Positions 1 through 9,017 are shown, counted from the first letter of the stretch. The stretch is DNA of 33,844 nt from JANWXR01 sp033577755 (GCA_033577755.1 JAVQXV010000016.1:1-33844); one strand, 5' to 3'. Program-made: numbers and translations. The notes: generated by a model not told the origin, from the sequence alone.

Positions 1-25
1 TGCAATGATGGCCGGACAGAGATGT

Positions 26-457
26 TTATTCGAACAGAGGCGGATGCTCTCCCAGGGCGAACAGGATGCGACGCAGATTGACCAATCCGATGCGATTGAG
101 TTGCAGTTTCTCGACAGTTGCACGGCCTGTGGGCGTCAATCCCAGAATGAGCGAGCAGTCTTCGTTCCAGGTAAAGTGTTTGCTCCAGCTATGCTGGCGT
201 GGATGGTAGAGTGGGACCCACTGACGGGTAACCGGGTCTTGCGCTTCGGTGGCTGTGTACTTTCGGCTGTTGCAGCCTTGGCAGGCAAACGCCGGATTAT
301 CGAGCTGTGTCGTGCCTTGTTTTGACAAGGGTTGAATGTGTTCGATCGAGAACGTGTCAGGAGAGTAACGCTCTTGAGCGCAGCAATACTCGCAGCAGCC
401 GCGGGCGCGTTCGATGACTGCACTGCGCTGAGAGGCGGTGATCCGTGGCTCAGGCAT
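26..457 (-). CDS. HNH endonuclease family protein
   Basis: A 143-residue protein with the zinc-finger-like HNH arrangement: a CCEYC cysteine cluster (residues 21-25), IEH with the candidate catalytic His40, Asn54, and a second cysteine pair in ACQGCNSRK (59-66). HNH proteins of this size are metal-dependent DNA nucleases, and this compact form is common in Chloroflexota and cyanobacteria. The ATG at 457 starts at the residues MPEPR; a GTG at 463 is an alternative. The start overlaps the stop codon of the upstream antitoxin-like gene (TGA at 450-452), which implies translational coupling. The partner carries a ribbon-helix-helix-like N-terminus, so a toxin-antitoxin-like pair is possible, but that role is inference. 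No Shine-Dalgarno sequence is visible. Confidence 0.85.
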   Translation of the reverse strand: MPEPRITASQRSAVIERARGCCEYCCAQERYSPDTFSIEHIQPLSKQGTTQLDNPAFACQGCNSRKYTATEAQDPVTRQWVPLYHPRQHSWSKHFTWNEDCSLILGLTPTGRATVEKLQLNRIGLVNLRRILFALGEHPPLFE

Positions 458-837
458 GAGCACGCGGGCTTAGGCCAAGCTGGGCCATGAGTTCCGGGAC
501 GGAAACGCCGCGAAGTTGCGCCAATTCAGTCAACGCTTCAAGGCGCCCGACGTTTAGGGCTTCAAGCTGGTCGGAGAGCGCGATCAGTTCTGCTTGCTCG
601 TCCGGGGTCAGCGTCTCATCTCGCCGTCGCGCCAGCAGGTCCTCGTACCCGTTGCCAGGCTTCGGGCGATAAGCTGGCGTTGATGCGTTGCAAGAGTTCG
701 GCTTCCGGGCGAGCCAGTCCCCGCAGCCCGTTCTGGATGAGACGCTCGGCATAGGCGCTGGGCGCAAGGCCGGCCTGCGCTGCCCGGCGCCGCAGTTCCT
801 TTTCGAGGTCGGGGGCAATTTGTAGGGTGAGGGTCAT
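450..837 (-). pseudogene. RHH-type antitoxin-like protein, frameshifted
   Basis: From the ATG at 837 one frame gives MTLTLQIAPDLEKELRRRA and continues through PEAELLQRINASLSPEAWQR, resembling an Arc/MetJ-type ribbon-helix-helix N-terminus. The natural continuation, YEDLLARRRDETLTPDEQ and onward to LGLSPRAHA, lies in another frame. Removing one base from the CCC run at 648-650 joins the two into one protein of about 128 residues. AAGGAG sits 8 nt before the ATG and a promoter-like sequence lies upstream, so expression signals are intact. The break may be a real mutation, a homopolymer sequencing error or a programmed slip. The gene overlaps the HNH gene downstream. Confidence 0.7.
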
Positions 838-854
838 CGCGAATGCTCCTTCGC

Positions 855-865
855 CTGAGTCTCAG
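855..865. promoter_or_regulatory. Small palindrome in the antitoxin gene leader
   Basis: CTGAGTCTCAG is a perfect 5-bp inverted repeat around one base. It lies between the candidate promoter and the Shine-Dalgarno sequence of the antitoxin-like gene, where an autoregulatory RHH operator would be expected. Short palindromes occur by chance, so operator function is inference. Confidence 0.3.
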
Positions 866-881
866 CAAATTGACACCGGCA

Positions 882-910
882 ATTCTAACCGCTGCTACAA
901 AGTCTAACAA
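882..910 (-). promoter_or_regulatory. Candidate promoter for antitoxin-HNH pair
   Basis: On the minus strand TTGTTA (905-910) and TAGAAT (882-887) are separated by 17 nt. They match the sigma70 boxes at 4 and 5 of 6 positions and lie 45 nt upstream of the ATG at 837. Confidence 0.4.
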
Positions 911-919
911 ACCATCGGC

Positions 920-2077
920 TCAGATGGCTGACTCGCGGTCTTGATACAAGCGATGATACAGGGCCAGCAATTGCTCGGCAGATTTGCTCCAGGTGAAGGC
1001 GCGGGCGCGGGCGAAGCCTCGGGCGATGAGTTCAGCGCGCACGGCCTCGTCCGCGGTAGCGCGGCCCAGCGCCTCGGCCAGCGCCGGCACGTCGGTCGGC
1101 GGGACGAGCAGGGCGGCGTCGCCGGCAACTTCGGGCAAGCAGCTCGCTGTGGAGGCGACCACGGGCGTGCCGCAGGCCATCGCTTCCAGCATCGGCAGGC
1201 CGAAGCCCTCATACAGGGACGGATAGGCCAGGACGCGCGCCGCCGAGTACAACGCCGGCAGGTCGCCATCCGCCACGAAGCCCGGAAACCGCACCCGCTG
1301 CTTCAAACCAAGTCGCTCGACTTCGGCGAAGATCGAGTCGAAGAGCCAGCCTTTGCCGCCGGCGATCACGAGCTGGAGATCGGAGATTGGAGATTGAGAA
1401 GCAACTGCGGCAAAGGCCTGGAGGAGGCGCACGTAGTTCTTGCGCGGTTGGAGCGTGCCGACGGCCAGAATGAACGGCGCCTCGCCCAGGCCGTAACGGG
1501 CGCGGACGGCGGCCAGCTGCGCCGCATCGGTCACCGGGCGGAAGTTGGCCTCCACGCCGCTGTACAACACGGTGACCTTTTCGGCGGGCACGCGGTACAG
1601 CTCGATTAGGTCGTTCTTGGTTGCCTGTGAGTCGGCCAGCACGTGGTCGGCACGGGCGACGGAGCGTGGCACAACGGCGTTGAGGTACGCCAGCAGTCCG
1701 GGCGGCGCCGAGCCGGGGTCGCGCACGAAGGAGAGGTCATGAACGGTGAGCAAGGTGCGCGTCCCGCGCCGCACGGGCGGCAGGGTGAAGTCCGGCGAGT
1801 GAAACACGTCCACCGGGCCGATGAAGGTCTCGACGGGAAGCGGCAGTCGGGCGCGGTGCCACAGGCGCGCCAGCCAAATGTCGTGGATGGGCAGTGCGGT
1901 GACGCGAAAGTTGGGCGGCAGCGGCGGCAGTGGGTGCGGGCACGTGCGTGAAGCGAAGAACAGGCGGTAGTGGTTGTCGGGGTCGGCGGCGGCCAGCGCG
2001 CGCAGAAGCTCGCGCGTGTAACGGCCGATGCCCGCGCCCTGTGCGACCGCCGCCGTCACATCCAGGCCGAGGCGCAT
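920..2077 (-). CDS. GT4-family glycosyltransferase
   Basis: A 385-residue GT-B glycosyltransferase. The N-terminal domain opens with MRLGLDVTA and the glycine-rich GAGIGRYTRELL (14-25). The C-terminal domain has AVGTLQPRKN (205-214), a canonical GT4 signature, and EGFGLPMLEAMACGTPVVAS (290-309), the E-x7-E donor-binding motif. Such enzymes transfer a sugar from a nucleotide donor to a growing surface polysaccharide at the inner face of the membrane; the exact sugar cannot be read from sequence. The ATG directly follows the TAG of the response regulator gene (0 nt spacing), so both belong to one operon with gtrA-like, O-antigen ligase and UXS-type genes. Residues 227-236 (ASQSPISDLQ) are encoded by a GGAGATT repeat tract just before the conserved LVIAGG strand. 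Confidence 0.93.
   Translation of the reverse strand: MRLGLDVTAAVAQGAGIGRYTRELLRALAAADPDNHYRLFFASRTCPHPLPPLPPNFRVTALPIHDIWLARLWHRARLPLPVETFIGPVDVFHSPDFTLPPVRRGTRTLLTVHDLSFVRDPGSAPPGLLAYLNAVVPRSVARADHVLADSQATKNDLIELYRVPAEKVTVLYSGVEANFRPVTDAAQLAAVRARYGLGEAPFILAVGTLQPRKNYVRLLQAFAAVASQSPISDLQLVIAGGKGWLFDSIFAEVERLGLKQRVRFPGFVADGDLPALYSAARVLAYPSLYEGFGLPMLEAMACGTPVVASTASCLPEVAGDAALLVPPTDVPALAEALGRATADEAVRAELIARGFARARAFTWSKSAEQLLALYHRLYQDRESAI
1374..1400. repeat. GGAGATT heptad tract inside the GT4 gene
   Basis: Degenerate tandem units GGAGATC, GGAGATT, GGAGATT in frame within the glycosyltransferase gene. The coding strand reads AATCTCC and gives the polar peptide SQSPISDLQ in an inter-strand loop. 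Confidence 0.75.
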
Positions 2078-2515
2078 CTAGCTGCCGGAGGCTTTGGCCG
2101 GCGGGTCGGTTGTGGGCGGCGTGGCCGCCGGCGCTTTTTGCCCGAGCGCGCGACGGACATACTCAATTAGCGATTTGGAGTTGATGGGCTTGGTGAGGAA
2201 GGCGTCGGCGCCGGCGGATTGGCTCTCGAGGCGCGTCTTCTGATCGGCCTTGGCAGTCAGGATGACGACGGGCAGGTCTTTGATTCTTTCGCTGGCACGC
2301 ACTTTGCGCAGGATGGTGAAGCCGTTGATGTCCGGCATCATCAGGTCGAGCAAAATCAGGTCGGGGGTGCGAATGGCCAACCAGTCGAGCGCTTCCTGGC
2401 CGGAGAGACAGGCATGTGCTTCGAACCCGGCGTGGGTCAGAATCATGCGCATGATCATCGCCAGGTCGGGGTCGTCATCAACAATCAGAATGACGGGTTT
2501 AGCGTCGTTTGACAT
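2078..2515 (-). CDS. Single-domain response regulator
   Basis: A 145-residue receiver domain with a short Pro/Ala/Thr-rich tail and no output domain. It has the acidic pocket DDD (13-15), phosphoacceptor Asp57 in LILLDLMMPD, Thr87 in VILTAKA and Lys109 in LTKP, all in standard positions, so it should be phosphorylatable. It probably receives phosphate from a histidine kinase elsewhere and acts by protein-protein contact. Its 5' end overlaps the gtrA-like gene by 17 bp and its stop abuts the GT4 start, so it is cotranscribed with glycan genes and may tune their activity (inference). No Shine-Dalgarno sequence is visible; translation is probably coupled. Confidence 0.93.
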   Translation of the reverse strand: MSNDAKPVILIVDDDPDLAMIMRMILTHAGFEAHACLSGQEALDWLAIRTPDLILLDLMMPDINGFTILRKVRASERIKDLPVVILTAKADQKTRLESQSAGADAFLTKPINSKSLIEYVRRALGQKAPAATPPTTDPPAKASGS

Positions 2516-3062
2516 CGCGATAGGTCCAGAAGCGGTTCACGAAGAAGTTCCAGAACAGCAGGACGGCGACGCGGCAGACGAGGGCGAGGTTGCCGGCCAG
2601 GTTCAGACTCGGCAACAGCGATTGTAGTGTGGACAGGGCGGTGGCCGCAACCAGCGGCCGGGTGACGGACAATGCCAACGTAAACACGGGCACACCGATA
2701 AGCAGGCCGGCCACGCTGACGATGAAGAACTTGGTGAGCTTTTTGGCCTGATTGCTCTGACGCGCCTCGGGATAGATCCAGCCGTAGTTCCACAGGAAGT
2801 TGCTGAGCACGGCGGCGCAGAACGAGACCGCTTGTTCGATGACTTCGGGATGCGCCAGCAGGTAGGGGATGGGAAGCAGCCGATGGGCGCTCCATTCACC
2901 GACATTCATGGCGTGTAGCAGATTGAAGGTGCCGAAGTCCACCATGAAACCCATCGTCCCGACGATGAGAAACTTGATGAACCGTTTGCGCTCAACCGGC
3001 TGGCGACGTGCGAGCCGAACCAGACTAGTCACCGGTTTGACCTCGAGTTGAGAAGATAACAT
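2499..3062 (-). CDS. GtrA family membrane protein
   Basis: A 187-residue protein of the GtrA/DPMS-TMD family. KFLIVGTMGFMVDFGTFNLL forms the first membrane helix, then a segment with SFCAAVLSNFLWNYGWIYPE, a third helix (FFIVSVAGLLIGVPVFTLAL) and a C-terminal helix ending in LLFWNFFVNRFWTYRD, the family's W-N-F-x-x-N-R-x-W signature. GtrA proteins are linked to flipping of polyprenyl-phosphate sugars used to modify surface polysaccharides. The ATG at 3062 is preferred over one 63 nt upstream because GGAG lies 6 nt before it. It overlaps the 3' end of the O-antigen ligase gene by 38 bp. Confidence 0.9.
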   Translation of the reverse strand: MLSSQLEVKPVTSLVRLARRQPVERKRFIKFLIVGTMGFMVDFGTFNLLHAMNVGEWSAHRLLPIPYLLAHPEVIEQAVSFCAAVLSNFLWNYGWIYPEARQSNQAKKLTKFFIVSVAGLLIGVPVFTLALSVTRPLVAATALSTLQSLLPSLNLAGNLALVCRVAVLLFWNFFVNRFWTYRDVKRR

Positions 3063-4506
3063 GCAGCACTCCGATCTGTGTGGCCAGCAGTAAATCCGTG
3101 TTATTGACGTGCAGGTTGTCCACAATCTGGTGGGTCAGGAGGTGTATCCAAACCCCCAGTAGTCCTAGCAACAGCCCGCGCCGGAGACCGGAGCTGTGCC
3201 TGAGGGCGAACAGGGTAAGGATAATGACTGTTGCCCAGATGGCCGCATAGGCGACTAGTCCTACCAAACCGGTCTCTGCCCAGGTGTGCAGGTAGATGTT
3301 GTGGGCGTGACCGAGGTGAAACGGCCAGTTGGCCAAAGCGTACTCTGGATAGGCACCGGCGTAATTGCCCAAACCGACGCCTAACCAGGGGTGCGCGGCA
3401 ATCATGCTCTGCGCGGCCTGCCAGTGTGCCAGCCGTTCCACCAGCGCAAAGTTCGCGTCGTTGATGTTCACGCCGCGCACATCGCTCACGTTGACGAAGT
3501 CGGCCACGTTCGCCAGGCGCGCGGCGATGCCCGCCGGAACCACCCCGGCCTGCAGGAGCAACCCGCCGCTCACCAATGCTGCGCTCACCAGCCCCAGGCC
3601 TATGCTCAGGCGCTGCGGCCAGAACGCGGCCATGGCCAGCGCCGCCGCCGCCGCGCCCAGCCAGGCCCCGCGCGAGAAGGAGACGTAGAGGCCGGCGAGG
3701 AGCAGGAGGGTGAGAAGGAAGAAGAAAGTAGAAAGTAGAAAGTGGCGAGGGGGTTGGGGCGTTGAGAATAGAGAGCGGAGGGAGGAGATTGGAGATTGGA
3801 GATTGAGGCGGGCGAGGCTTTGGCTGATGAAGCCGAGCGCCAGGCCGGCAGCGAGCGGCCAAACGAGGCCGAGGTATCCGCCGAAGGGGTTGGGCTGCTC
3901 GAAGGTGCCATAGGCTCGGTAAAGACTGCCGGACAGCAAAAAGCTCTCCGGCCCCTCGCCGCGAAAGCGATACTGATAAATCCCCAGCGCCGCCTGCGCC
4001 GCACCGGCCAGCAGCAGCGCACCGATGAGCCAGGGCAGACGCCCGCGCTGCGCCTCGCTGTAAACGATGACGATGACCAGGACGACTTCAATCCATTTGA
4101 TGAGTTCGTTCAGGCCGTCGCGCCAGTCCGCGGCGTTGTACAGCGAGAGCGCGCCGATGAAAATCCAAACACCCAGCGGGACAAAGATGAAAAAGCGCGG
4201 CGCGCTGAGTTCACGTCGCAGCAGGCTACGCGCCAGCCAGCCGGCGAGGGCCAGCCCGAAGAAAATCTGGCCGAAGTCCCAGAGCAGGCCGGCGCGCCCC
4301 GTGGCGGCCAGGTACGCGCGCGTCGGGCCGAGCAGCAACGCTACGCCCAGCGCAAGGGCCGGCTCCCGAAGCGAGAGCGCAACCAGGCCGGCGCCGGCCA
4401 GCGCGACAAGGCCATATTCGAGCGGTAGCCAGGCGAGGAGGAGGCCGCCGGCCAGGGCCGGCAGCGCCGCAAGGTAAGAGGGAGACGGCAAGCGCAGCGC
4501 GTGCAA
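3025..4506 (-). CDS. O-antigen ligase family (Wzy_C) membrane protein
   Basis: A 493-residue polytopic membrane protein with about 11-12 helices. Wzy_C features are YGTFEQPNPFGGYLG (199-213), SFSRGAWLG (276-284), HPWLGVGLGNY (372-382) and HAHNIYLHTWAETGLVG (400-416), which contains the histidines of the large periplasmic loop. Family members polymerise or ligate undecaprenyl-linked glycans outside the membrane. Translation appears to begin at a TTG 4 nt after the UXS-type gene stop. Residues 234-243 (LNLQSPISSL) and 255-266 (HFLLSTFFFLLT) are encoded by two different 7-nt repeat tracts; the second forms the start of a membrane helix. The family is certain; polymerase versus ligase is not. Confidence 0.9.
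   Translation of the reverse strand: MHALRLPSPSYLAALPALAGGLLLAWLPLEYGLVALAGAGLVALSLREPALALGVALLLGPTRAYLAATGRAGLLWDFGQIFFGLALAGWLARSLLRRELSAPRFFIFVPLGVWIFIGALSLYNAADWRDGLNELIKWIEVVLVIVIVYSEAQRGRLPWLIGALLLAGAAQAALGIYQYRFRGEGPESFLLSGSLYRAYGTFEQPNPFGGYLGLVWPLAAGLALGFISQSLARLNLQSPISSLRSLFSTPQPPRHFLLSTFFFLLTLLLLAGLYVSFSRGAWLGAAAAALAMAAFWPQRLSIGLGLVSAALVSGGLLLQAGVVPAGIAARLANVADFVNVSDVRGVNINDANFALVERLAHWQAAQSMIAAHPWLGVGLGNYAGAYPEYALANWPFHLGHAHNIYLHTWAETGLVGLVAYAAIWATVIILTLFALRHSSGLRRGLLLGLLGVWIHLLTHQIVDNLHVNNTDLLLATQIGVLHVIFSTRGQTGD
3719..3745. repeat. GAAAGTA heptad tract inside O-antigen ligase gene
   Basis: Three units of GAAAGTA/GAAAGTG in frame. The coding strand (CTTTCTA) encodes HFLLSTFFFLLT, part of a membrane helix. 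Confidence 0.8.
3783..3808. repeat. GGAGATT heptad tract inside O-antigen ligase gene
   Basis: Three consecutive GGAGATT units. The coding strand gives LNLQSPISS, a polar cytoplasmic or periplasmic loop upstream of the GAAAGTA-encoded helix. Confidence 0.8.
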
Positions 4507-4510
4507 ACTA

Positions 4511-5464
<954 letters not shown>

Positions 5465-5562
5465 GAAGATGTCACTCCGGCAACGTGGATAGAATAGGAA
5501 CTTGTCCAAAATCCGCGCAATTCTAGCACACGGCTTGGGTAGGCGCGATTATCCGCAAGTGC

Positions 5563-5782
5563 GTGTGCATGCAAAACATGTCAGCCGCACCCTGACCCTT
5601 CGGCTTCGCTCCGCTGAGCGCGCTCAGGGGAGCGGCGGGCGTCCTTTGACTGCCGCTTCGGCTTCGCTCAGCGTCCGCTCAGGATGCCCGCCGCGCAGGA
5701 CATCCTGAGCGTGGCTTCGCTTTGCGAAGCCCGCCGAAGGACGAAGGGGCGGCATGTTCCCTGATAACCTTTGCGCGCACAC
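5563..5782. mobile_element. MITE alpha copy 1 (220 bp)
   Basis: Begins GTGTGCATGCAAAACATGTC and ends with the imperfect complement CTGATAACC...TTGCGCGCACAC. There is no coding capacity for a transposase. The interior holds GC-rich palindromic pieces with CTTCGGCTTCGCT and GCTCAGG motifs. Flanks GCAAGTGC (left) and CAAGCTGC (right) resemble a decayed 8-bp target duplication. It is the longest of five copies. Confidence 0.75.
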
Positions 5783-5799
5783 CAAGCTGCGTAGGGGTT

Positions 5800-5936
5800 G
5801 TATTGTGCCAAGACGCTAAGTCACCAAGAGCAACAAAAACCTTGCGTCTTTGCACCCCTGCGCCCTTGCGTTTAGCCTACGAGGGTTTTCGACGCAAAGT
5901 CCCAAGGCGCAGAAGGTATCTCTTTGTGCCTTCGCT
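5800..5936. repeat. Degenerate CTTTGCG-type repeat region
   Basis: Between MITE alpha copy 1 and the end of the large fusion gene the sequence is a series of degenerate AAGACGCTAAG, CTTGCGTCTTTGC, CCCTTGCGTTT and GACGCAAAGTCCC pieces in both orientations, with partial self-complementarity. No coding potential is evident. Confidence 0.45.
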
Positions 5937-8900
5937 TTAGCGCAACCGCTGCACAAGCGCCAGCGCCAGCATGAAGGCGAAGGCCAAATCCACCAGAAAG
6001 AAGGAGTGGTCTACTAGGCCGTGCGCCAGCATGTCGGCGACGAGAGCCATCAGGCCGATGCGGAGGGCGGTGTGATGTGGGGAGGCTAACGGGGTGACGG
6101 GGTGATGAGGGGAGAGGGCGACTCGCCAGAAGTTGACGAGCAGCCAGACCCCGGCAACGAAGCCGAAGAGGCCGAGCCGGCTGAGGAAATCCAGCGCGAG
6201 GTTGTGTGGATGAGAAAGGTTCGGTTCCTGCCAGGCCTGCGGCAGGATGTAGAAGCCGCGATAGGCGTACAGGAAGTTGTCCGGCCCGACGCCCAGCCAG
6301 GGGTGATCGAGGAACATCCGCCAGGCGGAAAGCCACAGGTTGAGACGAAAGAAGCCGGTCCCGGATTGCAGGTCGAACAGGCCGGCGAGGCGCGGCACGA
6401 AGCCGGCGGCAACCGGCAGCGCAAGCAGCCCCAGCGCCAGTAACACGCCGACCAGCATCGCCCCGCGCCGCCCCTGCCAGCCGATGACGATGACGGCCAG
6501 CAATGCCGGCACGCCCAACACCAGCGCGCCGCGCGAGAAGGTGAGGAGGAGGGCAACGGCCATGATGAGACAGGCGAGGCCGTAAAGGATGCGGCGTGTT
6601 GCGTGTTGCGTGTTGCGGAACGGGCCGATGACGGCGACGGCCAGCGCGACGGGCAAAGTGCGTCCCAGGTACAGTGCCAGATTGTTCGGCGAGCCGTACA
6701 CGCTGCGGATGCGCGCCACGCCCTCCTCGGTGACGATCAGGCCCGCGCCGCTGACGTACTGATACAACCCGATGGCCGCGACCGCGACCCCGCCCAGGAT
6801 GAAGAAATCCACGATGCGCCAGAGGGCGTTCTCATCCAGCGGGATGACGCGAAGTAGAAAGTAGAAAGCCGCTGCGCCAAGGAGGACGGTGCGGAACTCG
6901 TAAACGGCGACAGCCCGCTGCTCGGCGGCCAGGGTGCTGAGGGCGGAGACCAACAGGAGGGCGAGGACGCTGATGTCGAGGGAGGAGATTGAGCGTGTTG
7001 CTTTGTGAGTATTGTGTATTCCGTATTGCGTATTGCGTATTGCGTATTGCACGCTGGCCACCTGCTTCCAGACTCTGATCTTGCTGAGAACGTAGTGCAA
7101 CAGCCAGGCGGCGAAGGTGAGCCACAGGCAGAACTCCAGCAGCGACGCGCCGCGTTCCCACAACATGCGTGGGAAGAGGTAGAAAGGGATGAACAGCGCG
7201 AGGAAGGCCGGCGCAATATCGAGCCGCAGGTAGAAGAGGACGAACAGCACGACCAGCGCAGCGAGCGCCAGCAGAAAGGACGGCGAAAAGTAGAACAGCC
7301 CGGCGGTCAGTGCGGTGAGGGCGAGCGGCGCAGCATCGCCGAAGCGGCGGGTGAAGGCGGTGACCTCCGTCTCGAAGGTGAGCCAGGTGGAGAGGAAAAG
7401 GAGAGCAGAAAGTAGAAAAGTAGAAAGTAGCTGGCCGGCGTCGCCGAGACGTTGCCACAGCGCGGCGGCCCGCTCTCTCAGCTTCTCCCACCGCAGCGCA
7501 TGACTCGACCAGACAAGGCCCGCCACGCTCAACGCCAGCAGCGCGAGCAATCCGCCGGCAGCTAATTGAAAGTCGCCGGCGGGCAGCCGTCGTCCTACGC
7601 TGAACCCCGCGATCGCCCACTGGCCCCAGCCACGCTCCGGCTCGATGACGGCGACGTGCGTCCGGTCGGGGTCGAGGCCGGAGGCGACGGGGATGACTTC
7701 AACTTGCGGGCGGAGGTCGGGCGAGGTGAGCACCAGGTACGCGCCGCGCCCATCCTGCGGTAGGAGGTTCGCGGGCCGGCCATCCACCGTGACGTAGAGA
7801 TAAGCGCGATAGTCGCCGCGGCGCACGCGCAGCGCCAGGTCGCTGCCCTGAAACTCAAAGCGTATTTGCGCGCCCACATAGTCCTCGGGAATATCCGCGC
7901 CCAGTTCCGAGAACTGCCATGCGCCGGTGTACTGCGCGGCGGGGTGAGTGGCGGTGTGGTTGCCGGGCACGGCGGAGGGAGATTGGAGATTGGTGAGGAG
8001 AGATTGGCCGAGGGGAGTAAGCACGCCGTTGGGATCGGCGAGGGCGAAGCCCCAGCGCGGGTCGTCGGGCGGGGCGGCTGGCTGATAGTTCTCCAGCACC
8101 AGCGGCCCGGCCCATGGCCATTCCTGCGCCGCGCGTTCATACGCCCGGAGTGTGTAGGTTACCTGCTGCTCGGGCGTGACCACGCCCCAAATCGAGTCGC
8201 TGCGCGTGTTCCAGCCGAAGTTGCCGCCCCAGAGCAGCTTGTGGCCATCGCCGTTGCGTACCATCACTTCGCGCAACAGCGTGAAGCGCGAGAAGTTGAG
8301 CAGCTGCGGGTTGGCCTGTCGGTCGTCCGGCCCGGTGTAAAAGCCGTATGGCTTGCCGGCGGCGGCGTCGAAGTAACGGCTTGCGCCGAGGTCGTAGAGC
8401 TGTTGCAGGTAGAGCAAGTCGCTGAGGTTGTCCGGCCCGGTTTCGACGGTGGGTGCGAGGGCGGCGGCGATGACGGTCGCCGTCGGGTCGGCGCGCTTGA
8501 TGGCGGAGTAGGCGGCTTCGAGCAGCGCAGCATACTCGGTGGCGGAGGGCGCGCGGCCCCACTTTTCCATCAGGTTCGGTTCATCGAGGATTTGGTAGGC
8601 GTCTATCCGGTCGCCGAATTGAGCGGCGAACTTCTCAACGTGCTCGCCGAAATCGGCAGCCGAAGTCGGCGCAGGCGGCGGCATGCTCAGTACGGCAATC
8701 AGTTGAAAATCGTGCGCGTGCGCGGCGGCGATGACCCGCTCCCATTGCGCCCCGTCGGTCTTGCTCAGGTCGAACGTCTGTCGCAGCCAGCCGAACCCTT
8801 GCAGTTGTTCCAGCGCGCGCGCCAGTTCTGCGTCATCGTACTGAAGCAGCTCGACGTTGGCGGCGCGGAGTTGTGCCGGGCGCGGGTCGAGCGCCGGGTC

Positions 8901-9017
8901 GGGCAGGCCGTCCACCGCGCCGAAGGTCTGCACGCTGCGCTGATGGAGGACGGCGGCCAGTCCGGTCAGCGAGGCCAGCAGCGCGACGAGGCTGGCGACG
9001 AAGAGCGCGCGGTGCAT
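5937..9017 (-). CDS. Glycosidase-like domain fused to O-antigen ligase (1026 aa)
   Basis: A fusion of two activities. Residues 1-22 are a signal anchor. Residues about 50-340 resemble a clan-A (GH39/GH5-like) TIM barrel with YQILDEPNLM, Glu146 at the acid/base position. The expected nucleophile motif T-E-F-G-W reads GGNFGWN, with Asn266 replacing Glu. Residues about 350-475 look like a beta-sandwich (VRRGDYRAYLYVTVDGRPA). From 485 on there are many membrane helices with the Wzy_C features SVYGSPNNLALYLG (772-785), TFSRGALVLG (826-835), HPWLGVGPDNF (905-915) and SHPHNLALDFLSRLGLFG (935-952). It probably binds glycan outside the membrane while polymerising or ligating it. No Shine-Dalgarno sequence precedes the ATG; a repeat tract does. 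Five internal peptides are encoded by heptad repeats. Confidence 0.85.
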   Translation of the reverse strand: MHRALFVASLVALLASLTGLAAVLHQRSVQTFGAVDGLPDPALDPRPAQLRAANVELLQYDDAELARALEQLQGFGWLRQTFDLSKTDGAQWERVIAAAHAHDFQLIAVLSMPPPAPTSAADFGEHVEKFAAQFGDRIDAYQILDEPNLMEKWGRAPSATEYAALLEAAYSAIKRADPTATVIAAALAPTVETGPDNLSDLLYLQQLYDLGASRYFDAAAGKPYGFYTGPDDRQANPQLLNFSRFTLLREVMVRNGDGHKLLWGGNFGWNTRSDSIWGVVTPEQQVTYTLRAYERAAQEWPWAGPLVLENYQPAAPPDDPRWGFALADPNGVLTPLGQSLLTNLQSPSAVPGNHTATHPAAQYTGAWQFSELGADIPEDYVGAQIRFEFQGSDLALRVRRGDYRAYLYVTVDGRPANLLPQDGRGAYLVLTSPDLRPQVEVIPVASGLDPDRTHVAVIEPERGWGQWAIAGFSVGRRLPAGDFQLAAGGLLALLALSVAGLVWSSHALRWEKLRERAAALWQRLGDAGQLLSTFLLSALLFLSTWLTFETEVTAFTRRFGDAAPLALTALTAGLFYFSPSFLLALAALVVLFVLFYLRLDIAPAFLALFIPFYLFPRMLWERGASLLEFCLWLTFAAWLLHYVLSKIRVWKQVASVQYAIRNTQYGIHNTHKATRSISSLDISVLALLLVSALSTLAAEQRAVAVYEFRTVLLGAAAFYFLLRVIPLDENALWRIVDFFILGGVAVAAIGLYQYVSGAGLIVTEEGVARIRSVYGSPNNLALYLGRTLPVALAVAVIGPFRNTQHATRRILYGLACLIMAVALLLTFSRGALVLGVPALLAVIVIGWQGRRGAMLVGVLLALGLLALPVAAGFVPRLAGLFDLQSGTGFFRLNLWLSAWRMFLDHPWLGVGPDNFLYAYRGFYILPQAWQEPNLSHPHNLALDFLSRLGLFGFVAGVWLLVNFWRVALSPHHPVTPLASPHHTALRIGLMALVADMLAHGLVDHSFFLVDLAFAFMLALALVQRLR
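6594..6618. repeat. GCGTGTT heptad tract in the fusion gene
   Basis: Three units of GCGTGTT in frame. The coding strand gives RNTQHATR (residues 801-808), a polar loop between membrane helices. Confidence 0.75.
6851..6870. repeat. GAAAGTA tract in the fusion gene, first
   Basis: About two and a half units of GAAGTAGAAAGTAGAAAG. The coding strand encodes AFYFLLR (717-723) in a membrane helix. Confidence 0.65.
7008..7050. repeat. GCGTATT heptad tract in the fusion gene
   Basis: Six or so units of TATTGCG/TATTGTG. The coding strand gives VQYAIRNTQYGIHNT (656-670), a repeated 7-residue peptide in a loop between helices. Confidence 0.85.
7406..7431. repeat. GAAAGTA tract in the fusion gene, second
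   Basis: Units GAAAGTA, GAAAAGTA, GAAAGTA; one unit has an extra A. The coding strand gives QLLSTFLLS (529-537), the start of a membrane helix. Confidence 0.7.
7976..8008. repeat. GGAGATT tract in the fusion gene
   Basis: GGAGATTGGAGATTGGTGAG followed by GAGAGATTGG. The coding strand gives LLTNLQSPS (340-348), the linker between the glycosidase-like barrel and the beta-sandwich. Confidence 0.7.
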
